This document shows, in pieces, positions 6,840 through 14,137 of a stretch of DNA of 42,277 bases. The DNA lies in the NCBI GenBank assembly GCA_002492725.1, contig DLAF01000024.1:1-42277 (forward strand), in the 5' to 3' direction. The stretch's first letter is position 1. Each line of letters starts with the position of its first letter. The position numbers and the translations under genes are program-made. Below the pieces are notes generated by a model. It worked only from the letters and a program-made list of their open reading frames with translations, ran no database searches and had not been told where the DNA came from. This stretch comes from Lachnospiraceae bacterium UBA7054 (GTDB lineage Bacteria; Bacillota; Clostridia; Lachnospirales; Lachnospiraceae).

Positions 6840-6924
6840 AGTAGCATTCCTCCATTCGTAAAGTTAATCATGTTATAGATAGACTATACTTCTTTTTGGG
6901 ACGGCAATCTGCATGATGTCAAAT

Positions 6925-8217
6925 TTACGAGTCACCATGTAAGATTTCCCTAGGACAGAGCATGACAGTCGCCCGAAAGATGTCGTTGTCGCAGTTGATC
7001 ACCACCTCTCCGTTATACTTTTTTGCTGTCCGTTCCACAGACAAAAGGCCGATTCCATGATCTCCGCTTTTACTGCTTTGTAGTTTCCCGCAACTGTCTC
7101 TTAATAGATTTCCCCGATAGGGATTTTCTACAGTGATCATGATGATGCCTTTGGTTAACTGAACAGTAAGGTTGACTGTCTGGTCTCTTTTTGGTAATTT
7201 TTGCACTGCTTCCAGCGCGTTGTTTAAGAGGTTTTCTAAGATGACACAAAGATCAGTGCCCTCTACAATGATTTCTGCCGGTACATCAAGCCGACATTTT
7301 AGCTGTATCTCCTTAGCGGCGGCAGCGGCATGCTTGTAGTTGACAAACGCATCCAGTGCAAGGTTCCCGGTTTCTGCAATCCCATGACCGCTCAAACTGT
7401 TTTCGCTTAGCATCCTTTTTATTTCTTTTTGTGTTTCTTCGGTTTGCCCAGCCTCAAGCAGTGCACTTAAGGCTATCAGACGACCTTTTAAATCGTGGCG
7501 TAAGATACGGGTTTGACGGTAGGCTTCCTCTCGATCGGCTGCCTGTCTGACACAGAGGTGTATCTCCTGTTCATAAGCTTGGTTCTGCTTTTCAATGAGA
7601 GCCTGTGAGCTCATCTTGTCATAGACATCAAAGATCAGGTAGTTAATGAGAACGATGAGAATGGACAGAAAATAGAAGAAAGCAGTCTTTCCACTGTGCA
7701 GGGTGATTGCATAAGCGTAGTAAGTGATGAGCATGGAGGAAATAGGAACGAAAACGAGTCTGATCCAATTGTGGAAGGAGAGAGGTGCAGTGAAATCCCG
7801 TCCTTTCCATCGTTTGTACATTTGTACGATAATGTACATTGCGATCGTAGAGATAAGATTTCCTACTACGAAAGGGTCTTCGGACAGTGTCGCCAACAGG
7901 ATGCTTTGGGTGACCACATCGACCGCCATCCATGATGCATAAAGAATGCAGGAGCGGAACAGGGCCGTCCGAATATCCCCGCAGCCGGAAGTGTGCAGGA
8001 TTGCTGCCATTAGGATGATGTTTCCGAAAAGCGTGAGGGGCGGATACTTTGAGGTGAAAAACATAACCGAGAATTGGAAAAGAATGTATGCAATCCATGC
8101 AGCGTAATGGCATGCTTGATGGCGTATGGCTCCTCTGTGGAAAGTGGCTAGATAGGTGTGTATGATATGTACCGTGAAGAGAACCATCAACACATCAAGT
8201 AATAACTGTTCCTTCAT
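6925..8217 (-). CDS. agrC: AgrC-type sensor histidine kinase (GHKL ATPase)
   Basis: This is a 430-residue kinase. Residues 1-200 form about six hydrophobic segments, the receptor part that would bind the autoinducer outside the cell. A coiled linker leads to the H-box RILRHDLKGRL with His241. The catalytic domain shows the N-box ENLLNNALEAV (328-338) and the G-box SGDHGIGLLSV (384-394). The H-x-x-K spacing and short ATPase are typical of the HPK10/AgrC group rather than of classical HisKA kinases. The ATG lies one base after the agrA stop with an AAGGGGGA site inside the end of agrA, so the two are translationally coupled. It should phosphorylate the adjacent LytTR regulator. Confidence 0.9.
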   Translation of the reverse strand: MKEQLLLDVLMVLFTVHIIHTYLATFHRGAIRHQACHYAAWIAYILFQFSVMFFTSKYPPLTLFGNIILMAAILHTSGCGDIRTALFRSCILYASWMAVDVVTQSILLATLSEDPFVVGNLISTIAMYIIVQMYKRWKGRDFTAPLSFHNWIRLVFVPISSMLITYYAYAITLHSGKTAFFYFLSILIVLINYLIFDVYDKMSSQALIEKQNQAYEQEIHLCVRQAADREEAYRQTRILRHDLKGRLIALSALLEAGQTEETQKEIKRMLSENSLSGHGIAETGNLALDAFVNYKHAAAAAKEIQLKCRLDVPAEIIVEGTDLCVILENLLNNALEAVQKLPKRDQTVNLTVQLTKGIIMITVENPYRGNLLRDSCGKLQSSKSGDHGIGLLSVERTAKKYNGEVVINCDNDIFRATVMLCPREILHGDS

Positions 8218-8218
8218 T

Positions 8219-8968
8219 TTATCCCCCTTTTACATTTGTAAGAGCCAAGAATCTCGCACGGATCTCCTTCCTGCGGTCTTCGCTGATTTGAATGATTCTG
8301 CCGTCAAGTGTTTCAATCTCTGTAGCGGACATTGATTTTATGTAGTCGAAGTTTACGAGGAAAGATTGGTGTACGCGCAGGAAGCGTCCGTTGAGGGCAG
8401 CCACTTGCTTTTCGATATCATTCATCTTGCCATAGAAACATGTCTGGCGTAGGGCCTGATTTTTTGCATTCCATTCAGGCAGATGAATGGTAATTACCCT
8501 GCCACGACTCTCAAAGCAGATGATCTGGCCAAACGGGATTCGGTTTAATGATTTCTTATAAGAAAAAGTAAAATATCCGGTTTGTTTTTTGATTCGCTCG
8601 CAGGCGGAGAAAAATACTTCGCAAAATGTCGTCTCATCTAACGGTTTTGACAGGAAACGGAATGGTTCCGTGCAAAACAGTTCCTTTAAGTATTCTTCAT
8701 GAACCGATATATACACAATCAACGCGGGAAGTTCCATTTCCCTTAGAGCCAGCGCAGTGTTAACACCATCCATATCTTTCATTTCGATATCCAGATAGAT
8801 GAGGTCAAAGTACATCTGCTGTTCCGTGACGGCTCGGACGATATCGGAACCATCAAAGAACACCTCGCAGTTGATATCCAGTCCCTGTCCATCTGCGATT
8901 CGGCGCAGGAGCTGTTCTACGATTCCGGTAAAAGGCCTGTCGTCATCGCATATGGCAATGTTAATCAT
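8219..8968 (-). CDS. agrA: AgrA-type response regulator with LytTR DNA-binding domain
   Basis: The preferred start is 8968 (MINIAICDDD): a GAGGAGG site lies 6 bases upstream, and the acidic pocket residues Asp8-Asp10 then sit at the normal place. An in-frame start at 9013 lies inside the upstream gene. The receiver has the phosphoacceptor Asp60 in YLDIEM and the conserved Lys of FRFLSKPL. From about residue 135 the LytTR domain includes FGQIICFESRGRVITI and FLRVHQSFLVNFDYI. LytTR regulators bind paired 9-bp direct repeats. The start overlaps the stop of the ribbon-helix-helix gene by 8 bases. The protein should control agrB and/or other promoters, as in staphylococcal agr. Confidence 0.9.
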   Translation of the reverse strand: MINIAICDDDRPFTGIVEQLLRRIADGQGLDINCEVFFDGSDIVRAVTEQQMYFDLIYLDIEMKDMDGVNTALALREMELPALIVYISVHEEYLKELFCTEPFRFLSKPLDETTFCEVFFSACERIKKQTGYFTFSYKKSLNRIPFGQIICFESRGRVITIHLPEWNAKNQALRQTCFYGKMNDIEKQVAALNGRFLRVHQSFLVNFDYIKSMSATEIETLDGRIIQISEDRRKEIRARFLALTNVKGG

Positions 8969-9155
8969 CGCGATCCTCCTCGCGGGCATCTTTTGAGTGA
9001 TGATCCAGCGCATACTGGCAGCACTGGATTACCAGTTCATTAAAGGAGACCTCCTCTTCCCGGGCAAGTGCAATCATCCGGTTATTCAGTTCCTCCGTGA
9101 AGCGGATCGTTTTGGAGATATTTGCTTTTGCATGTGGTTTTTGAATGATAAACAT
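8961..9155 (-). CDS. Small ribbon-helix-helix regulator heading the agrAC operon
   Basis: The start at 9155 (MFIIQKPHAKAN) has a GAGGTG site 6 bases upstream; the longer frame from 9224 lacks one. The 64-residue product has the Arc/MetJ pattern: a strand ISKTIRFTEE, then helix LNNRMIALAREEEV, the S-F-N-E-L turn, and helix VIQCCQYALDH. Such proteins are either DNA-binding repressors or antitoxins. No toxin is adjacent; instead its TAA overlaps the agrA ATG by 8 bases, so translation of the two is coupled. It may repress the divergent agrB promoter region or autoregulate the operon. Function beyond the fold is inference. Confidence 0.7.
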   Translation of the reverse strand: MFIIQKPHAKANISKTIRFTEELNNRMIALAREEEVSFNELVIQCCQYALDHHSKDAREEDRDD

Positions 9156-9299
9156 GGCGGTCACCTCTGAATCATGAGTTATGCTATTAATATAACCTGT
9201 CAGGACGATAAATAATATAACCACAAATAGTTACAAAAACGGTTACATAAGGAGACAATAAAAAGAAAGGTTATTTCATATGTTTTGTGAACCAATTTC

Positions 9300-9316
9300 A
9301 TGAAATATGCTATAAT
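9300..9316 (+). promoter_or_regulatory. Extended -10 promoter of agrB
   Basis: TATAAT at 9311-9316 is preceded by TGC, giving an extended -10; no good -35 lies 17 bases upstream, typical of an activator-dependent promoter. TATTTCAT (9272-9279) and ATGAAATA (9300-9307) form an 8-bp inverted repeat overlapping the promoter, a candidate operator. The divergent RHH/agrA operon starts at 9155. Confidence 0.55.
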
Positions 9317-9376
9317 CAGAATAAAAATACGGTAAAGACAATTTACGATGCTTTATAAGAGATGACGGGAGAAGCA

Positions 9377-9931
9377 ATGGAAAAAATCGCGAATAGAATA
9401 GCGAAATTACTGGTCAGAGAAAAGCTGATAAGCGAATCCATGATGGAAGTCTATCAGTATGGATTGATAAGAATGCTGGAACTTGGCGGGGCGGTTCTCA
9501 CGAGCCTTTTGATATGCCTTGCCATGGGAAGGTTAAAAGAGGGGATTATTTTTTTCGCCTTTTTTATGCCTCTGCGTTCCTACCTGGGTGGGTTTCATTT
9601 GAAGAAGTATTGGCAATGCTATCTTATGTCGTGTTTTACGCTGTTTACCGTGTTGATGATTACCGAATTTGTTTCGCTTGATATGCGGGTGTCCTCCGGG
9701 CTGATCATCCTTACTTCTATGGGAATCGGATTGGAGGCGAATCGGGAGCGGAAGAAGCCGGAGAATAAAATATATGCATTGGTGGTTTGGGGAGTTTTAG
9801 CCGTATTGCTGGCGGTAATGATATTCTGTCTGGTGCGGAAACAGGAGAGCGTGCTTGTTCTGCTGTGCTGCGTGACAACAATTGTTCTGGTCAGTAAAGT
9901 GTGTGAGCGGTTTGGTGCCTGCGCAAATTAG
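9377..9931 (+). CDS. agrB: AgrB-like peptide-processing membrane protease
   Basis: The start at 9377 (MEKIANRI) is favoured over 9362 because GGGAG lies 5 bases before it. The 184-residue protein has several membrane segments and the AgrB signature RSYLGGFHLKKYWQC: catalytic His74 and Cys81, seven residues apart as in the staphylococcal enzyme. AgrB cuts the AgrD precursor and forms the thiolactone ring as a cysteine endopeptidase. It is divergent from the minus-strand regulator operon, and its substrate gene is at 6681-6839, about 2.5 kb away. In classical agr loci B and D are adjacent, so the order here is unusual. No other AgrD-like frame was seen next to it. Confidence 0.9.
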   Translation: MEKIANRIAKLLVREKLISESMMEVYQYGLIRMLELGGAVLTSLLICLAMGRLKEGIIFFAFFMPLRSYLGGFHLKKYWQCYLMSCFTLFTVLMITEFVSLDMRVSSGLIILTSMGIGLEANRERKKPENKIYALVVWGVLAVLLAVMIFCLVRKQESVLVLLCCVTTIVLVSKVCERFGACAN

Positions 9932-9965
9932 TCTGCATTTTGATGATACTGATTATGGCGGAAAG

Positions 9966-10481
9966 TTATTTAAACGCCGCCTTCAGCGCTGCCAGTTTTT
10001 CCTCATCCAGCCCACCGGCGATAATAGCATCCTTGATCCAGAGTTTCAGAGATTCAACCGTGACAGAGATTTTTTCCAAACGGTCCTCGATCTTGGCAAA
10101 ATCGGGGAGCTCGTCTTCCGTGATCCGGCCGTCTTCCGTAATCTCTATCAGACGTTCTTTGTATTTATCTAAGGCATTCAGGGAGGAGAGGATACCCAGC
10201 GTGATTTCCGGGAGGCCAAAGATCTGCACTTCCGGGACATGTTCCTGTCCGATGCGGCATTCATTGGCACAGTAATAGTTGCACAGACGGGGATTCTGAT
10301 AGGCTTCCGCCATGGCAACGACGTCTTCCGGCTGTGCGGATGCAGTACCGTTTTCTATTTTTTCGATTTTGCTTTCGGAAATGCAGCCGATGAGCTCGCT
10401 GGCCTGTGCTCTGGTCAGGTTGGCATTTTCTCTGCTCTGAAAGTATATATTTTTGTTTTCTTTCGTAGATTTTTTACCCAT
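9966..10481 (-). CDS. XRE-family helix-turn-helix regulator with C-terminal extension
   Basis: This 171-residue protein starts MGKKSTKENKN. Residues about 15-60 form an XRE-type helix-turn-helix (LTRAQASELIGCISESKIEKIENG). A cysteine cluster NYYCANECRIG (about 68-78) follows, then a long helical region ending EEKLAALKAAFK. The cysteines could bind metal or sense redox state, but this is inference. A clean promoter lies 37 bases upstream. It converges on agrB with 34 bases between the stop codons and no strong terminator between. The family is common in Lachnospiraceae; a role is not known to me. Confidence 0.75.
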   Translation of the reverse strand: MGKKSTKENKNIYFQSRENANLTRAQASELIGCISESKIEKIENGTASAQPEDVVAMAEAYQNPRLCNYYCANECRIGQEHVPEVQIFGLPEITLGILSSLNALDKYKERLIEITEDGRITEDELPDFAKIEDRLEKISVTVESLKLWIKDAIIAGGLDEEKLAALKAAFK

Positions 10482-10517
10482 AGAGAGTTCCCTTTACCGA
10501 ATATATTGTGTAAATAT

Positions 10518-10546
10518 ATTATAGCGGATGATTGGGGATAGGGCAA
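10518..10546 (-). promoter_or_regulatory. Promoter of the XRE gene
   Basis: On the minus strand TTGCCC (10546-10541) and TATAAT (10523-10518) are separated by 17 bases. The nearby AATATATT words around 10502-10519 form an AT-rich inverted repeat that could be an autoregulatory operator. Confidence 0.6.
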
Positions 10547-10559
10547 GAAAAAGAAGACA

Positions 10560-10597
10560 GGGTTATTTCGCAAAAACAAACGAAATAGCCCCTTATT
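10560..10597 (+). terminator. Strong hairpin between divergent genes
   Basis: GGGTTATTTCG (10560-10570) pairs with CGAAATAGCCC (10581-10591), 11 pairs with one G-T, loop CAAAAACAAA, followed by CTTATTTTT. It lies between the XRE promoter and the next plus-strand gene. No plus-strand gene ends just before it, so it may insulate the divergent promoters or attenuate transcription. Confidence 0.5.
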
Positions 10598-10690
10598 TTT
10601 CGTATCTTTTGCGGTTTATTTATCCTATTTTTTGATCTAAACTATAGCTATCAATAACGAAAAGCCAAAAGCGCAGAGCGGAGGTGAACC

Positions 10691-10852
10691 ATGACATTGG
10701 AGGAAAGAATTTCCCTATGCCGCTTTCTGGAAAAAGTCGAGGACCAGGAAGCCTACTGCGCATCCATAGGCGTGCGGGATGTTTCAAAATTCCGGGGAAG
10801 GGTAACATCGCAGAGCACCGGAAATGCCGGGAAGAACAGGAAACAAGCTTGA
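10691..10852 (+). CDS. Small hypothetical protein
   Basis: A strong GGAGGTG site at 10679-10685 precedes the ATG at 10691. The 53-residue product starts MTLEERISLCRFLEKVEDQE and has a helical, acidic first half with VRDVSKF and a basic end. It lies 32 bases before the small membrane protein, so the two probably form an operon. The composition after about residue 34 changes to a Ser/Asn/Lys-rich tail, and the frame one base over continues with a plausible helix, so a frameshift near 10795 is possible. Confidence 0.5.
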   Translation: MTLEERISLCRFLEKVEDQEAYCASIGVRDVSKFRGRVTSQSTGNAGKNRKQA

Positions 10853-10884
10853 CGTTAAAAAGATTCCATGATGGAGGAGAAAAG

Positions 10885-11100
10885 ATGATCACATTATTAT
10901 TTTGCATTTTAATGGTTACGGTGTTTGGGAAACTGGCGCTGCTCGCATGCAAAGCGGCATGGGGCATTACAAAGATTTTAGTCTGCTTTGTGCTTGCGCC
11001 ATTGATCCTGTTTGCAATTGTATTTTCAGGCTTTATTTACATAGCGCTGTTTCTTTTGATCGTCGGCGGCGTGGTCAGTTTTGTGGTATCGAGAGTGTAG
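10885..11100 (+). CDS. Small two-segment membrane protein
   Basis: The ATG at 10885 follows a GGAGGA site (10873-10878); the longer frame from 10684 lacks support. The 71-residue product is almost entirely hydrophobic: two long segments (about 1-30 and 35-68) separated by a short turn, beginning MITLLFCILMVTVFGKLALL. The Ala-Trp-Gly-Ile-Thr-Lys turn near residue 25 looks like a conserved family feature of small Lachnospiraceae membrane proteins. No function can be assigned. Confidence 0.65.
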   Translation: MITLLFCILMVTVFGKLALLACKAAWGITKILVCFVLAPLILFAIVFSGFIYIALFLLIVGGVVSFVVSRV

Positions 11101-11117
11101 GGAATAGATGGGAAAAG

Positions 11118-11903
11118 TTAATCCCCCGTCTTTTTGTTCATCCCTTCCACAAATTCAATACTTTTCACCGTCATCTCTACCCACGCAGGGCGAAACCCGC
11201 TTTTTATGGCATTGCGCACTGACTTGATATTTGACCAGGCGGCGCAGTAGAAAGGAACTTTTTCTCGTGTTAAGATTTCGAGCGCCAGCCGGCTTGTAAG
11301 AGCGGACGCGATGTTTTGTCTGCGATATGCGGGAAGGACATCCACGCCGATCTGCCACATGGTATCGCAATCGGCGGAACAACCGGCAAGGCCGATTAGT
11401 TTTGCTCCGTCGTATGCGCCAATCCCCAAAACATCCAGTTCGGAACGCTCTTTGCAGAGCGCGTTGCTCCACGCGTCGGTGTAAAGGGGTGCGAAATCCT
11501 CTGCATGCAGCACCCTTAGTTCATAGGGGCAGGACAAAGCTTTCAGCGCCGCTAAGTCCGGCAGAAAATATTCCGCCATAAAGCAGACGCGAAGCCCTTC
11601 TTTTTGCATTGCATCGTTCAGGACATGTAAATTCGGCGTTTCAAAACAGTGCGCCATGGAGAAACTGCCAATATAGTCCGCCACGACAGGACGGTATTTT
11701 TCCGTGATCGAGGCGACGATATTATTCCCGTAGGAGATTAAGTTGCATGCAAAAGGCAGCGTCAGATATTTCCTCGCGTCGGGGGTTTCTTTTGACGGGA
11801 CAATGATGTTTTCATCCCGCAGAAAATCTTTTGCATGGCAATTTGCATCGATTGCCGATTGCTGCATGGCAATCTCTAAGATCTGCTCGTTTGTGAACTG
11901 CAT
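11118..11903 (-). CDS. GNAT-family N-acetyltransferase
   Basis: This 261-residue protein carries the acetyl-CoA binding motif A in IGVDVLPAYRRQNIASALT (about 190-208) and a later KSGFRPAWVEMTV strand. GNAT enzymes move an acetyl group from acetyl-CoA to an amine. The N-terminal half (about 1-120) is longer than a minimal GNAT domain and may form a second, degenerate copy of the fold. The start MQFTNEQILEIA has an AGGAGG site (plus positions 11910-11916). The substrate is unknown. It converges on the small membrane gene with 17 bases between. Confidence 0.75.
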   Translation of the reverse strand: MQFTNEQILEIAMQQSAIDANCHAKDFLRDENIIVPSKETPDARKYLTLPFACNLISYGNNIVASITEKYRPVVADYIGSFSMAHCFETPNLHVLNDAMQKEGLRVCFMAEYFLPDLAALKALSCPYELRVLHAEDFAPLYTDAWSNALCKERSELDVLGIGAYDGAKLIGLAGCSADCDTMWQIGVDVLPAYRRQNIASALTSRLALEILTREKVPFYCAAWSNIKSVRNAIKSGFRPAWVEMTVKSIEFVEGMNKKTGD

Positions 11904-11978
11904 AGGGGTTTCCTCCTGCTTTCTTACAGTCAGTATACCATAGCTCTTTGGAAGCTGTCATCGTAAAATGATCTCCTA

Positions 11979-12344
11979 TTACAGATGATTTCCGTCATTC
12001 AAACGGCTGCGCAGGCGCAGCAGATCGCAGCACTCCAGCAAAAAACGGATGCCAAAACGGTCCAGGTGCAATATTGTGTTGATCAGATCGCCCACAGTGC
12101 AATCTGCAGACAGGTGCCTGCCGAGCGCACGGACGCCTGTTTTGCACCTGGTTCTTTGCAGAAGATAATCGGTGGAAACGTCGTAGAGGTCAGCCAGTCT
12201 GACCAGGGTTTCCAGATTCGGCATACGGACATTTTTCTCATAATTTGAAACGGTCGCGACAGTCAGATGCAGATAGGCAGCCACATCCTTTTGCAGATAT
12301 CCTTTTTCTTTTCGCAGCATTGTTAAGAGTTCGCCAAGTTTCAT
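11979..12344 (-). CDS. XRE-family transcriptional regulator
   Basis: The start at 12344 (MKLGELLTMLRKEKG) is chosen because the helix-turn-helix begins there; a longer frame to 12497 would run through the promoter region of the divergent gene. Residues 1-65 are a textbook Cro/CI-type domain with LQKDVAAYLHLTVATVSNYEKNVR in the recognition region and VSTDYLL at the end. The C-terminal half (about 66-121) is short, with LINTILHLDRFGIRFLLE, and probably dimerises. It is divergent from the dCMP-deaminase-like gene and may control it and itself. Confidence 0.8.
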   Translation of the reverse strand: MKLGELLTMLRKEKGYLQKDVAAYLHLTVATVSNYEKNVRMPNLETLVRLADLYDVSTDYLLQRTRCKTGVRALGRHLSADCTVGDLINTILHLDRFGIRFLLECCDLLRLRSRLNDGNHL

Positions 12345-12453
12345 GTCAATCTCTTTCCTCCGATCGTAAGATGAACTGTTTGTATGATTTGTGGTTACAG
12401 TACAATATTTAATGGAAAAGTAGGGAAAAGTAAAAAGGAAATCCCGCCCTTCA

Positions 12454-12482
12454 TTGAAAGCGGGTTTCAAGTCTGCTATACT
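12454..12482 (+). promoter_or_regulatory. Promoter of the deaminase/YitT operon
   Basis: TTGAAA (12454-12459) and TATACT (12477-12482) are spaced by 17 bases, 42 bases before the ATG. GAAAGCGGGTTTC at the spacer forms a short inverted repeat that a regulator such as the divergent XRE protein could use. Confidence 0.65.
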
Positions 12483-12523
12483 ATATAAAACAGACAAAGG
12501 ATAAAGGGGATTGGAGGCGCGTT

Positions 12524-13015
12524 ATGGTCAAACCATCGGGAAATAAGAGAATATCCAAGGAGGACACCTACTTAAACTGTGCGGAGGTCTTTGCCTACAG
12601 AAGCACCTGCTTAAAGAGAAAGTACGGCGCGGTGGTGGTCAAAAACGACGTGGTGCTTTCCACCGGCTATAACGGTTCGCCCAGAGGGTTTGAGAATTGC
12701 TGCGACATTGGGGAATGTCCGCGCATCAAGCGGAATATGCACCAGGGGGAGGGCTACGCGATGTGCAGAGCCATCCATGCGGAGGCAAACGCCCTTCTAA
12801 ACTGTTCCAGAGAGCAGACTCTGGGGGCGGATCTGTATCTGACCAGCATCAATCCCGAAGACTGTTCCCTGCATGAGGCAAAACCCTGTCCGCTCTGCGC
12901 CAGGCAGATCATTCAGGCGGGGATTGAGCGCGTGATCCTGCGCACGGGAGAGGGTGCGGACAATTACCGGGTCATTGCGGCAAAGGATCTGGAATGGTAT
13001 GTGCGCGAAGAATAG
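12524..13015 (+). CDS. dCMP/cytidine deaminase-family zinc enzyme (ComEB type)
   Basis: This 163-residue enzyme has the zinc-site motifs of the deaminase fold: HAEANALLN with His85 and catalytic Glu87, and PCPLCARQII with Cys122 and Cys125. Upstream, GAVVVKNDVVLSTGYNGSPRG is typical of the deoxycytidylate deaminase group, which makes dUMP from dCMP for thymidylate synthesis. Extra cysteines in ENCCDIGECPR (58-65) match the second zinc site of some dCMP deaminases. The ATG follows a TTGGAGGCG site. The next gene begins within 40 bases, so they are likely cotranscribed. Confidence 0.85.
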   Translation: MVKPSGNKRISKEDTYLNCAEVFAYRSTCLKRKYGAVVVKNDVVLSTGYNGSPRGFENCCDIGECPRIKRNMHQGEGYAMCRAIHAEANALLNCSREQTLGADLYLTSINPEDCSLHEAKPCPLCARQIIQAGIERVILRTGEGADNYRVIAAKDLEWYVREE

Positions 13016-13054
13016 ATGTTAGTTGAGAATAAAAAGTTTTATGGGGGATGTGTT

Positions 13055-13915
13055 ATGACTTTTGATCTGAAAAAGGACGGCAGAAGGATCATTGTGATTT
13101 GTGCGGCGTCTGCGCTGCTCGCGGTCAATATCAAGACGTTTGTCAGTACCGGAGGGCTTTACCCCGGCGGCGCGACCGGCTTGACGATTCTGATCCAAAG
13201 CATATGCAGGATGTTCTTTGGCATACAGATTCCGTACACGCCGGTGAATCTTTTGCTGAATGCGGTTCCGGTTTATATTGGGTTTCGATATATCGGAAAG
13301 AAATTTACGCTTTATTCCTGCCTGTCCATTCTGGTGACAAGCATTATGACGGATATCATTCCCGATATTGCAGTGACTTATGACATCCTTTTAATCAGTA
13401 TCTTTGGCGGTATCATCGGCGGCTTTGCAATCAGTCAGTGCCTGGCTGTGAACGCCACCACCGGCGGTACGGACTTTATTTCCATCTATCTGTCGGAGAA
13501 AAAGGGCGTGGATGCCTGGAACTTTATTTTGGCTTTTAACGTGGTGATCATTATGATAGCCGGGCTTCTGTTTGGTTTTGATAAGGCGCTCTATTCCATT
13601 ATCTATCAGTACACTTCCACACAGATTTTGCATATGCTCTACAAGCGTTACCAGAAGCAGACGCTCTTTATCGTGACCAACAAGGCGGACAAGGTGTGTA
13701 AGGCGATCAACACGGTCAGTATGCACGGGGCCACGATTCTTAGCGGCGAGGGTTCTTATGAACACGAAAAGAGGAAGGTCGTCTACTCCGTGGTCTCCAA
13801 GGAGGAGAGCAAGGAGGTGATTGCGGCGGTAAAGAAGGCGGACGCCGCCGCCTTTGTCAACGCGATTCGCACGGAGGAGCTTGCAGGGCGTTTCTATTAC
13901 CGGCCAAACGATTGA
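13055..13915 (+). CDS. YitT family membrane protein (DUF161/DUF2179)
   Basis: The ATG at 13055 with GGGGGATG before it is preferred over 13016, which abuts the upstream stop without a binding site. The 286-residue protein has five or six membrane segments. It includes the family repeat GGLYPGGATGLTILIQSI and later GGIIGGFAISQCLAVNATTGGTDFISIYLSEKKG. A cytoplasmic C-terminal DUF2179 domain (about 205-286) contains KQTLFIVTNKADKV and YVVSKEESKEVIAAVKKAD-like segments. The function of YitT proteins is not settled; transport is likely. Confidence 0.85.
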   Translation: MTFDLKKDGRRIIVICAASALLAVNIKTFVSTGGLYPGGATGLTILIQSICRMFFGIQIPYTPVNLLLNAVPVYIGFRYIGKKFTLYSCLSILVTSIMTDIIPDIAVTYDILLISIFGGIIGGFAISQCLAVNATTGGTDFISIYLSEKKGVDAWNFILAFNVVIIMIAGLLFGFDKALYSIIYQYTSTQILHMLYKRYQKQTLFIVTNKADKVCKAINTVSMHGATILSGEGSYEHEKRKVVYSVVSKEESKEVIAAVKKADAAAFVNAIRTEELAGRFYYRPND

Positions 13916-13992
13916 TTTTTCCAGTATTTACCGTTACCCTTTACAAAAAAATGCTATACAAGGCGCCAAAAACATGGTATAGTAGGAAAAGA

Positions 13993-14039
13993 TTGTTACA
14001 AAATATGACAAAATGTAATATTTCATTCTTTTTTGTAAC
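13993..14039 (+). promoter_or_regulatory. Promoter with inverted repeat upstream of the lysozyme gene
   Basis: TTGTTA (13993-13998) and TAATAT (14016-14021) are 17 bases apart. GTTACAAAA (13996-14004) and TTTTGTAAC (14031-14039) form a perfect 9-bp inverted repeat spanning the -10, and a further TGTAACG word lies at about 14060. This is a candidate operator. Apart from it the 13916-14137 gap shows nothing. Confidence 0.5.
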
Positions 14040-14137
14040 GGAAATGTTATATTTGTCTCTGTAACGATCAAAGCAAAAGAGAGCAGGCAGAAAAACGAAA
14101 GGGAACGGTTCGGACAGACGTCGGACTTAAGGTACAA

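Noticed and set aside
9225..9250. GTTACA direct repeats (9230 and 9242) as an AgrA/LytTR site
   Set aside because: The repeat starts are 12 bases apart; paired LytTR sites are usually about 21-22 bases start to start, and the 9-bp consensus is not met.
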